Below are positions 24,387 through 31,889 of a DNA stretch of 64,000 nt, in pieces. The stretch covers positions 1 to 64,000 of the IMG/VR virus record IMGVR_UViG_3300033155_001835, one strand, 5' to 3'. Position 1 is the first letter of the stretch. Each line of letters starts with the position of its first letter. The position numbers and the translations under genes are program-made. The DNA comes from a virus. The notes under the pieces are model-generated. The model worked only from the letters and a program-made list of their open reading frames with translations, did no database searches and had not been told where the DNA came from.

Positions 24387-24985
24387 TGGCCAATAATTTC
24401 TACGACACTGCAACCCCTTCAACCTCTTTCTATTCTGGATCCACAGGCACTGAGCCTGACATGCGAGCAGAACTAGCAAAGATGTTTGATGGTACTCATC
24501 CTGAAGTCGCTAAAAAACAATCAGGTATGCTTCGTCGTATGCGCCGTGATACCAATGGGAACAAGATTCTTTGTCCTTGTGTTGACTTTGTTACAAAAGA
24601 ACCTGATAAGGATCGCTTTTGTCCTGTTTGTTATGGAGAGGGGTTCTACTGGGACGAAGAGGCACTAGATATCTACAGGGTTGTAGAAGATTCAGATGTT
24701 GACAACGCACTACGTGACCAGCTCAAGGAACCGGGCTTGCTGAACATAGCACTCGTGGTATTCTATATCCGTTACAACTCTAATATCACTAGAGATGACA
24801 AGATAGTACAGTTGGTGCTTGACACAGAAGGGGATGCGGTAGAACCAGAACAACGCAGGGATATTTGGCGTATCAACATAGCATGGGACTTGCGGTGCGA
24901 TAACGGTAAGTTAGAGTACTGGAAAGTATTCACCCATCGTGAAGATGTACGTTACCTAAATGCCCCAAGTTATGGAGATATCTAA
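24386..24985 (+). CDS. Neck/connector protein with zinc ribbon
   Basis: A 199-residue protein; ATG 24386 overlaps the previous stop and follows GGGAAAGG; the frame is open to 24371 without support. Near residues 55-80 it has LCPCVDF and FCPVCYGEGFYWD, a zinc-ribbon-like CxC...CxxC. The C-terminal half is beta-rich (KIVQLVLDTEGDAVEPEQRR; YWKVFTHRED). Head-closure proteins of long-tailed phages occupy this place and fold. Coupled to the next gene by TAATG. Confidence 0.6.
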   Translation: MANNFYDTATPSTSFYSGSTGTEPDMRAELAKMFDGTHPEVAKKQSGMLRRMRRDTNGNKILCPCVDFVTKEPDKDRFCPVCYGEGFYWDEEALDIYRVVEDSDVDNALRDQLKEPGLLNIALVVFYIRYNSNITRDDKIVQLVLDTEGDAVEPEQRRDIWRINIAWDLRCDNGKLEYWKVFTHREDVRYLNAPSYGDI

Positions 24986-25737
24986 TGTCCCTTAAGCCAA
25001 ATACTAACAATAACTCTGAACTGCGTACTGATCTGTTGCCTGAATCTCTCACTGAGACTCCTGATCAAATCAGAATTATTGCGCAACAAGAGTTCCAACG
25101 TGTTATTGAAGATGCAGAACAGATACCTTTAACTACAACTCCAAGACCTACTAAAAACATTGTAGAGGTTATGGAGCTAATAAGTAAAGCATTTATTGAC
25201 TATGAGACACGTACCAATGCAGCTGCTGAAGTACAAATTAGAGTGACTTATGAGAGACCTGATTTGAACATTGATTTAGAAACGATTTCAATGGAGCTAA
25301 TCAAAAGAGATCCAGGAATGTTTGGTCGTGGAAGACCCGGTGGTAATAGTATTCAGAACAGACGACCTATACTACGTGAGATAATTAATGACCCAGACAA
25401 CCCAGGATACAAAAGAGCAGTAATGGGGTTTTGGTATGACAATACATTGCAACTAACTTGTTGGGCTCGAACAGCTAAGACAGCAAATGAGCGTGCATTA
25501 TGGCTCGAAGATGTAATGGAAGAGTATGCATGGTTCTTTGCTTATAGTGGCATCAACAGGCTCTTGTATGACGGTAGACGTTCTGAAGTTGTACACGATA
25601 TTAGCAACAACAGGATCTATGGTAGACCTGTTAATTACTTTGTAAGAACTGAAAAGATTAGAAACGTAAGTCAAAAGACACTTGAACTGATTCAAATCAA
25701 TATGTCCAGCCTCGTTAACGAGGTTAACGTGACTTAA
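24985..25737 (+). CDS. Neck or tail-completion protein
   Basis: A 250-residue protein coupled to its upstream neighbour. The N terminus is polar; the rest mixes helices and strands (VQIRVTYERPDLNIDLETIS; RAVMGFWYDNTLQLTCWART; RALWLEDVMEEYAWFFAY). Terminator or tail-completion proteins usually lie directly upstream of the sheath gene, as here. No decisive motif; role inferred from gene order. Confidence 0.6.
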   Translation: MSLKPNTNNNSELRTDLLPESLTETPDQIRIIAQQEFQRVIEDAEQIPLTTTPRPTKNIVEVMELISKAFIDYETRTNAAAEVQIRVTYERPDLNIDLETISMELIKRDPGMFGRGRPGGNSIQNRRPILREIINDPDNPGYKRAVMGFWYDNTLQLTCWARTAKTANERALWLEDVMEEYAWFFAYSGINRLLYDGRRSEVVHDISNNRIYGRPVNYFVRTEKIRNVSQKTLELIQINMSSLVNEVNVT

Positions 25738-25756
25738 ATCGAGGAGGCAGAATTTA

Positions 25757-27640
25757 ATGGCCTATGACAATTTGTCTGGAATCTTCCCTCTGTTGGTTGA
25801 TGGTAACCTACAGATTTCAGCTGTTAATCAAAATCCAGTAGTTTGTGTAATCGGTACGGCAAGCCGTGGCGATAGTGAGTCTCTATATGCAGTAGCTGGT
25901 GTTTCACAGTCAGCTTCAGACTTCGGTCGTGCTGACGGTAGTCTAATCCGTGGTCTTTATGAGGCCGTTGCAGGTGGAGCACAGAACATCCGTTTGCTCC
26001 GTATTGGTGCTAAACCAGCCATTTTGTCTGGTTTCGGTGATAGTTTGACTGTCACTACTAACTCTAAGGACGCAGGTGCAGGTGCAGAATTCCTTATTTA
26101 TTGGGATGACACTGCACTCAGACTACGCATTTGGCGAGCATCTGATGACCTACTAGTTTACGACAATAACCCAGTTTATCCTTCTGCAGCTATTGATGAG
26201 AACATCATCTCTGTCACTGGTACAGCAGTTACTGGCAGTGGTGATATTGGTACTCTGCTAGCACCTCTCACTCTTGCAGACGCAGATGGTGTGAGTGCTG
26301 CAGTTTACACTGCTGGCGACGACGGTATCCTTTTGAGCCGTATGGAGCTTTTTGAGGCTCTATTTGTATCCTACAAGCTACTAGAGAATGAAGATCTAGA
26401 TATGATTCTTCCGCAGAACGCTTATGTCGATGACTCTAGTGTCACAGACATGACAACTGCTGAAGTCACTGCCCTAAACGTTGGTGCTCCATGGGCTGCT
26501 AGCTCTGTTTACCCAACTCCAGGTACTTTCTTTGACACTCTTGGCGAGTGTTTTGCTCAAGAGTATCTAGGCGAATGGCACTTTTGGTGGGACCTAGACA
26601 GAGATGGCGTTGCAGAGGTCTTCCCTAATGTTGGTTCTTCTAGTGCAAGTCTAGACGCATTTGGTAATGCTCTTGATGCTTCTGATTTCCATGAGGCTAA
26701 CTTCGCTTACCAGCTAGCAGACTTCTGTTTCCGTCAGTCCGAGGACAACGCAGAAATGCTTGGTACTGTTGGCATGCTACCTCCTCTTTCTTGGTCCCTC
26801 AAGGATGTTAGCAATTGGGTCGGTCGCGTTCCAACTCTTACCACAGATAGCGCAGGTAACTCTGTTATCGCACTAGGTGGTAACGGTACTGGTCTACTTG
26901 GAAACAAGTGGATGGCAGGTCGTCTTGGTGTTGGTGGCACTGGTCTCCCAGGTCACACCATTAATGGTATTGATGGTATGGCAGAGGGTGGCTTTATTGC
27001 TACTGACTCTGGTTGGCCAGATGGTTCTCAGGAGAAGGATGTAAATGATCACCTAGTAGACATCGGTAAGTACATTTCTGTTGTCGGTGGTCAGGCTATC
27101 CTGTCTAACAACAGTAATCCAACTGCATATGCTGCAACAGCAGCTAACGTATATGGCGGCTTTGTTTCTTCATTGCCTGGTAACAGCGCACCAACAAACA
27201 AGGTACAGCCTGGCGTAAGACTGCCTTTCCGTATCAGTGTAGCCAAGCTAGACCTGCTTGCAGGTGCAGGCTACGTCATGCTTCAGCAGAAGCCAAAGGG
27301 TATCGTTGTAAGTGATGCTCCAACCGCTACTCGTTCTGACAGCGACTATAAGCGTCTAACCACAATGAGAATTGTGAAGGCATCTATTGACGGAGTGCGT
27401 GCCGCAGGTGAACCTTACATTGGTGAACCAATCACCGGACCACGTCTTGCAGCTCTAGAAACTGCTATCCAGCAGATTCTGGTTAAGCTACAGAAGGCAG
27501 AGTTCTTGAACAGGTTTGAGGTTGCTGTTACTTCAACGCCATCTCAACGTGTCCAGGGACAGGCTAATGTAGAACTACTGCTTGTACCAGCATTCGAGTT
27601 GCGCCAGATCACGGTCACTGTAGCTCTTGCTGCACAATAA
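25757..27640 (+). CDS. Tail sheath protein
   Basis: A 627-residue protein with GAGGAGG before ATG 25757. The N terminus (PVVCVIGTASRGDSESLYAV, then ASDFGRADGSLIRGLYEAV) is typical of contractile sheath proteins, and the C-terminal region (MRIVKASIDGVRAAGEPYIG; LETAIQQILVKLQ; RFEVAVTSTP) matches the conserved sheath core with its handshake strands. The middle 350 residues are a variable surface domain. It polymerises around the tube made by the next gene and shortens during infection. This gene defines the phage as a myovirus morphotype. Confidence 0.9.
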   Translation: MAYDNLSGIFPLLVDGNLQISAVNQNPVVCVIGTASRGDSESLYAVAGVSQSASDFGRADGSLIRGLYEAVAGGAQNIRLLRIGAKPAILSGFGDSLTVTTNSKDAGAGAEFLIYWDDTALRLRIWRASDDLLVYDNNPVYPSAAIDENIISVTGTAVTGSGDIGTLLAPLTLADADGVSAAVYTAGDDGILLSRMELFEALFVSYKLLENEDLDMILPQNAYVDDSSVTDMTTAEVTALNVGAPWAASSVYPTPGTFFDTLGECFAQEYLGEWHFWWDLDRDGVAEVFPNVGSSSASLDAFGNALDASDFHEANFAYQLADFCFRQSEDNAEMLGTVGMLPPLSWSLKDVSNWVGRVPTLTTDSAGNSVIALGGNGTGLLGNKWMAGRLGVGGTGLPGHTINGIDGMAEGGFIATDSGWPDGSQEKDVNDHLVDIGKYISVVGGQAILSNNSNPTAYAATAANVYGGFVSSLPGNSAPTNKVQPGVRLPFRISVAKLDLLAGAGYVMLQQKPKGIVVSDAPTATRSDSDYKRLTTMRIVKASIDGVRAAGEPYIGEPITGPRLAALETAIQQILVKLQKAEFLNRFEVAVTSTPSQRVQGQANVELLLVPAFELRQITVTVALAAQ

Positions 27641-27657
27641 TAGGAGGATTGAACTAA

Positions 27658-28338
27658 ATGGCCCCCGTTTCAAGTCCATATTCTAGGAGCTACAATAGCT
27701 TCAGCGGAGTCGATATTAAAGGCGTCTTCGCAAACAAAGTCATCGCGTCTCTGCAGGCTATCAGCTACAGTATCACGCGCGAAAAGGCACCTATTTACAC
27801 AATGGGTTCTGCTGATCCTCGTTCTTTCTCAAGAGGTAAGCGTGGTATCGCTGGCACACTAGTGTTTGTCGTGTTTGATCGTCATGTATTGCTATCAGAA
27901 CTTGGTGGCTATGCTACAGGCGGGGGACTTCGTTTCCAGTCTGACATCGACGACATTCGTCCTGAGTTTAAGGTGAAGGCGTCCCTACAGTCTAACCTTA
28001 CCTCTACCAGCGGCGTAACACCTGCTGATACTGTAGACTCGCAAGAGAGCAACATTGCTACTGTTGGTGGCGATCAAGAGGTTGCTGGAGCCTGGTATAC
28101 TGACCAGATTCCTCCTTTTGATGTCACTCTAGCAGCAGCTAATGAGTATGGCGCTCTTGCAGTTATGAGGATCTTCGGCGTGGAACTGCTTAACGAAGGC
28201 TACGGTGTTTCTATTGATGATATCGTGTCTGAGCAACAGCATACCTATGTTGCACGTCAGATCATCGGTTGGCAGCCAGTTGCTAGTAAGAATGCAGATC
28301 TGATTGCTAATCAGGGTGGAGTTTCTACTGGCGCGTAA
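27658..28338 (+). CDS. Tail tube protein
   Basis: A 226-residue protein with TAGGAGG before ATG 27658, directly after the sheath gene as usual for tube proteins. It shows the beta-barrel pattern of the gp19-like tube fold: SFSGVDIKGVFANK (residues about 13-26), ISYSITREKAPIYTMG, RGIAGTLVFVVFDRHVLL, and a C-terminal EYGALAVMRIFGVELLNEGY. It stacks as rings to form the inner channel. Residues 9-26 recur in the mini-protein at 2532. It is followed by a terminator. Two paralogues lie downstream. Confidence 0.85.
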   Translation: MAPVSSPYSRSYNSFSGVDIKGVFANKVIASLQAISYSITREKAPIYTMGSADPRSFSRGKRGIAGTLVFVVFDRHVLLSELGGYATGGGLRFQSDIDDIRPEFKVKASLQSNLTSTSGVTPADTVDSQESNIATVGGDQEVAGAWYTDQIPPFDVTLAAANEYGALAVMRIFGVELLNEGYGVSIDDIVSEQQHTYVARQIIGWQPVASKNADLIANQGGVSTGA

Positions 28339-28387
28339 TCACTAGTTGCGCTACACTAGTTATGACATCAGCACAAGTATTGGGCAC

Positions 28388-28415
28388 AAGCCGTCCTTCG
28401 GGGCGGCTTTTGCTT
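28388..28415 (+). terminator. Rho-independent terminator with UUCG loop
   Basis: AAGCCGTCC pairs with GGGCGGCTT (9 pairs, one G-T) around a TTCG tetraloop and is followed by a T-rich stretch (TTTTGCTTT). This is a strong terminator ending the sheath/tube transcription unit. Confidence 0.9.
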
Positions 28416-28418
28416 TAC

Positions 28419-28453
28419 TTGACAGCGAATTCTTGACCGTTACCCTATGGGTA
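28419..28453 (+). promoter_or_regulatory. Promoter-like block with TACCC-TAT-GGGTA palindrome
   Basis: TTGACA (28419-28424) is followed 16 bases later by TACCCTATGGGTA, a perfect 5-base inverted repeat around TAT. It stands 10 bases before the start codon at 28464. The -10 match to a host promoter is poor (TACCCT), so the palindrome may be the element recognised by a phage factor. It is related to the sites at 985 and 1947. Confidence 0.5.
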
Positions 28454-28463
28454 GGTGATTTGA

Positions 28464-29402
28464 ATGGCAGACCCACTACTCTATCCATGGCCAGAAGATG
28501 CTAATGCTCCCCAGCTTGCTGGGTCAGTCTTTGTGAATAACACAAGCTATTCTGGTTGTGACATTAAAGTAGTAGTCAATCTGTATGACCAGGGTGTTGG
28601 GATCCAAAAGCAGATAACAGATTTGAGAGATCAGCTGAAGTCAGACCAGACAGAGCTAGATAAGGTAGAGACTAATATAAGAAAGCGTGAGATCACGGCA
28701 TTCAGTTCTAAACCTGGTACACAGGGCTTTCATCGAGCAATGTCTTCAAGAGCATCCTTAGTTGCTCGTCAGGCTCGCTTAAAGGATTCGATTGTTTCAA
28801 CAGAAGACCGTCTGAAGACGCTTAATCTACAAGCCCCTAATTTATCTACTAAAACTCTTGCTGAGGCACAGACCCTTGCCATCTCTATCTACCGTGATAA
28901 ACAGGCTGTGCGTGCTTGTGGTACTGTATATCCCAAGGCTTTTACACGTGGACCTCGTGAGATTGCAGGCTCTATTATCTTCACGGTTTTCAATGAGCAC
29001 GTCATGCACCGCTTCCTAGAAGCACACGCTACAGACTTTGATGCTGTACGATTCACTACTGCTATTCTAGACCAGCTTCCTCCAGTCGATATCACTGTTT
29101 CGTTTGCTAATGAGTTCGGCGCTGTATCCCGCATGGCTCTGTATGGTGTTGAATTTTTGACAGAAGGACAGACAATGTCTATCGAAGACTTGTTAACTGA
29201 AAACGTGGTTAGCTTTGTAGCTAGAGACTTCGACCCAATGAGAGCTGTTGGACAGCGTAAGATAGACGAAAGCAGTTATATGTTACAACAGCAGATGGGT
29301 AAGAAGGCAAGTGATCTCATTCTAGAGGAAGATCACCAGGCATTTACTCAAGCGCTAGACCCATTTGAACGTTTCAGCCGTAGACGTAATCCATTTGTAT
29401 AG
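28464..29402 (+). CDS. Second tail-tube-like protein with inserted coiled coil
   Basis: A 312-residue paralogue of the tube protein, ATG 28464 preceded by TAGGTGAT, which fits the extended anti-Shine-Dalgarno. It keeps the tube pattern (YSGCDIKVVVNLYDQ; KAFTRGPREIAGSIIFTVF; EFGAVSRMALYGVEFLTEGQ) but has about 100 extra residues at about 47-145: charged helices (QITDLRDQLKSDQTELDKVE) that would project from a loop. It could form the tube tip, a tail terminator ring or a link to the baseplate. Confidence 0.75.
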   Translation: MADPLLYPWPEDANAPQLAGSVFVNNTSYSGCDIKVVVNLYDQGVGIQKQITDLRDQLKSDQTELDKVETNIRKREITAFSSKPGTQGFHRAMSSRASLVARQARLKDSIVSTEDRLKTLNLQAPNLSTKTLAEAQTLAISIYRDKQAVRACGTVYPKAFTRGPREIAGSIIFTVFNEHVMHRFLEAHATDFDAVRFTTAILDQLPPVDITVSFANEFGAVSRMALYGVEFLTEGQTMSIEDLLTENVVSFVARDFDPMRAVGQRKIDESSYMLQQQMGKKASDLILEEDHQAFTQALDPFERFSRRRNPFV

Positions 29403-29412
29403 GAGTGACTAA

Positions 29413-30180
29413 ATGAGTAGAAGCCAAGTACAAACCAGTATTTACGATCTAGACTACTTCAGTGGCGCACAGATGTTTCTTTACATTGGAGATGTATGGG
29501 TGGACGAAGTAACTGGTCTCCAATATTCAACCAGTCAAGTAAAAACTCCTATCTATGGATATGCTTCACAACTATATGATGATTGTGCAGCTGGTCATGT
29601 TATCACCCAAGGTAGCTTTAGTATCAACTTTAAAGAGGCAGGATACTTGTGGGCAGTGTTAAGGCGTTGGCACAATCTTGGAGCTAAAGCTGCGAATTTT
29701 CCCGTGGCTAAAGCTGACCAAAGATTGTTGGCTGGCAGAAACGCTAGTCTTGATAACAAACCTGTAGCAGGTCCTAATACACGTAAAGTAAAGAGAAGAA
29801 GTATTGAAAGCATCACACAAGGTAATGCTACTAAGGGTGAGACTTACAAGTTTTACCAAAATCTAGCAGGCTATGCTACCACACAGGTTAAGAATCCTAG
29901 AGACAGAGCTTTTGAAGATGTTGTTGAAGCATTTGAAGATCAGATTTGGGCTCCTAAAATTAGCAACAACACGCTCAACTCACAACTAAGACGTACTGAC
30001 TCTAATGAGTTTGATGGTTTTGATATCTTTGTAGTCTTCGGCAACTATGCTACTCCAGGTGCAAACCACACTGTCCAAAAGATTACAGATGTTCGCTTGC
30101 AGTCCCAAAGTAAAATGATTAAAATTGACGGTGAACCTATTCAGGAGTCTTATAATTTCATCGCTCGATCAGTCGTCTAA
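29413..30180 (+). CDS. Third tail-tube-like protein
   Basis: A 255-residue protein with AGGAGTGAC before ATG 29413. It follows the same plan as the two tube genes upstream: FSGAQMFLYIGDVWVDEVTG, CAAGHVITQGSFSINFKEAG, a variable charged middle (about 95-195, possibly an inserted loop) and a C-terminal NHTVQKITDVRLQSQSKMIK. Sequence similarity to the others is low, so homology is inferred from strand order and gene context. It may be an initiator ring at the baseplate. Confidence 0.65.
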   Translation: MSRSQVQTSIYDLDYFSGAQMFLYIGDVWVDEVTGLQYSTSQVKTPIYGYASQLYDDCAAGHVITQGSFSINFKEAGYLWAVLRRWHNLGAKAANFPVAKADQRLLAGRNASLDNKPVAGPNTRKVKRRSIESITQGNATKGETYKFYQNLAGYATTQVKNPRDRAFEDVVEAFEDQIWAPKISNNTLNSQLRRTDSNEFDGFDIFVVFGNYATPGANHTVQKITDVRLQSQSKMIKIDGEPIQESYNFIARSVV

Positions 30181-30188
30181 GGTAATCT

Positions 30189-30530
30189 ATGGAAGTCCAA
30201 CTCGCACATCTTCATATCAAAAGCAAAGGTCCCGATGGTGAAGCCCTTGACACAGTTTACATCCTAGAGAACATTACTATTACACAGTCAAGAGCAACTA
30301 TGCCTGTCTATGAGATAGGCCTGGCCCAACCGCATCACATTGCACTGGGTAGATCAACAGCAGAGATCAAGGCAACAGGCTACCAGTTTCATCATGGTCC
30401 TGTTGATCCTAAAGCTACTATGCCCATTAGGTGCGTAGATTGTAATAGACCTGTGACTATCACTGGAGAGATACTTGATCCAGATTATGATGAGAACTTT
30501 AGTCACTTGGATAGTATCGAAATCGAATAG
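30189..30530 (+). CDS. Small tail protein with CxxC
   Basis: A 113-residue protein; ATG 30189 follows TAAGGT. Pattern: EVQLAHLHIKSKG, TVYILENITITQSRATMPVY, ATGYQFHHGP, then CVDC and an acidic C-terminal end (DPDYDENFSHLDSIEIE). The strand order again resembles half of a tube-like fold. The CxxC may bind metal if paired in an oligomer. Function unknown. Confidence 0.6.
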   Translation: MEVQLAHLHIKSKGPDGEALDTVYILENITITQSRATMPVYEIGLAQPHHIALGRSTAEIKATGYQFHHGPVDPKATMPIRCVDCNRPVTITGEILDPDYDENFSHLDSIEIE

Positions 30531-30539
30531 GAGTATATA

Positions 30540-30959
30540 ATGTCTGAACAAGAACAACAGGAACAACAAGAAGAGAAGAAGGAAGAGGAGCAGCCAGGAC
30601 TAAAGGATCAAATGTTTGGTCTTGAGGGCTCTCCATCACCAGAACAGGTAGAAGCCTGGAAGGGCGAGTTTGGCGATGTTTATGTCTCAGGGTTCTCCCC
30701 CACAGAAATATTTGTTTGGCGTTCTATCACACGTCCTGAATGGGTACAGCTACAAGAATTTGCTGGTGATCCAAAGAACCAGATAGACCAGTACAAGTTT
30801 GAAGAACTAGTGTGTGATACTTGCATTCTTTGGAAGTCTGTACAAGGTAGTTGGGATATTGGTAAGGCTGGTACTCCAAGCTCTCTTCAGGAACAGATTC
30901 TGCAGAACTCTAACTTTGTGTCTCCTCAGCATGCGAGTATGCTAGTTCAGAAGCTGTAA
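30540..30959 (+). CDS. Tail assembly chaperone, first protein
   Basis: A 139-residue protein with TAGGAG before ATG 30540. The first 20 residues are Gln/Glu/Lys-rich; then EQVEAWKGEFGDVYVSGFSP and FVWRSITRPEWVQLQEF, the pattern of tail assembly chaperones located before the tape measure gene. In many phages a frameshift joins the two chaperone frames; here the next gene starts at an overlapping TAATG in the -1 frame, and I see no canonical slippery heptamer near the end, so separate initiation is likelier. Confidence 0.7.
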   Translation: MSEQEQQEQQEEKKEEEQPGLKDQMFGLEGSPSPEQVEAWKGEFGDVYVSGFSPTEIFVWRSITRPEWVQLQEFAGDPKNQIDQYKFEELVCDTCILWKSVQGSWDIGKAGTPSSLQEQILQNSNFVSPQHASMLVQKL

Positions 30960-31879
30960 TGAAACAGCTTTACGAAGTCCGAGAAAAACATGGCGGTGTC
31001 TTCGTGACCTGCTTCGATGACGGACTTCTTGTCCCATGGAAACCTCTATCTATGGGTGACTTTATTCGTTACACCCTTGACCACAATCGCAAGCTACATT
31101 TACCTGTGTGGCTTGAGGATGAAATATTCCGCAAGTGTGTAGTGGATAAGTCTATTCTACGTCAGATGGACTTTCTGAAGGCAGGTGTAGTTTCAACTGT
31201 CGTGTTGAATATCTGGCAATACTCTGGCCCAGCGAGCATTGATGGTTTTAACAATGACCTTCATGCTGCAAGGTCAGTACTGAATGCAGATGGGGTGAAA
31301 GCAATCCATGATCTTGTACAAGTAATCTCAATGGCTTTTCCTTATAAGCCTGAAGAGATATATGACATGGACTATGAAACCTTTTTGTTTCGCCTTGCTC
31401 AATCAGAAAAGAAGCTTATGGATTTGAATGCTCTCAAAGAGCCTATTGCTATGCAAAATACTAGCCAGCCTAATATGGCTCAGTCAGCTTTAGAAGAGTT
31501 TGCTCAGGAGCAAGCAATACGTCAGGGAGGAGCACCACCTGAACCTGCTGTGAATGCTAAACGTTTGTGGGATGAACAACAGGGTCATGGAGCTGCTGAA
31601 GAATTATGGAAACAACACCTCAAGAAGGTTCAACGGGCTCCTAAGAAGAAGGTGCCTGTGCAACGAACAGATGAGAAGTGGTGGAAGAAGTCTCCTGTGT
31701 TAGAAGCAAAGGAGCGCCACAACATCGACTTCAATACAGAAGCGGCTGAAATGACTGCGTTTGGATCAACAGGACATGAAAAGCAAGACGCCTTTCTTGA
31801 TCATGCTAAGATGATAGAAGATGCTCAATGGATCTATGCAGATCTGATTAAGGAGCTTGAGAAGAAAAACGCCAGGTAG
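30959..31879 (+). CDS. Tail assembly chaperone, second protein
   Basis: A 306-residue protein overlapping the previous stop (TAATG). Residues 1-190 form a helical domain that includes DFIRYTLDHNRKLHLPVWLE; the C-terminal 110 residues are highly charged (RAPKKKVPVQRTDEKWWKKS; an acidic/aromatic end with AQWIYADLIKELEKKNA). It sits immediately before the first giant tail gene, the standard place for the second chaperone that binds the tape measure. Assigned by context and size, with no decisive motif. Confidence 0.6.
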   Translation: MKQLYEVREKHGGVFVTCFDDGLLVPWKPLSMGDFIRYTLDHNRKLHLPVWLEDEIFRKCVVDKSILRQMDFLKAGVVSTVVLNIWQYSGPASIDGFNNDLHAARSVLNADGVKAIHDLVQVISMAFPYKPEEIYDMDYETFLFRLAQSEKKLMDLNALKEPIAMQNTSQPNMAQSALEEFAQEQAIRQGGAPPEPAVNAKRLWDEQQGHGAAEELWKQHLKKVQRAPKKKVPVQRTDEKWWKKSPVLEAKERHNIDFNTEAAEMTAFGSTGHEKQDAFLDHAKMIEDAQWIYADLIKELEKKNAR

Positions 31880-31889
31880 GTGCTAACCT

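Larger units (their letters stand above)
28339..28463. other. Regulatory gap between first and second tube genes
   Basis: A 125-base non-coding block containing ACTAGT twice, a terminator (28388-28415), TTGACA at 28419-28424 as a candidate -35 box and the palindrome TACCC-TAT-GGGTA (28441-28453) in the -10 region. It separates the sheath/tube transcript from the rest of the tail genes. Confidence 0.6.

Noticed and set aside
30800-30960. Programmed frameshift between the two chaperone genes
   Set aside because: The reading frames are in the -1 relation, but I found no canonical slippery heptamer before the stop, and the second gene has its own overlapping ATG.
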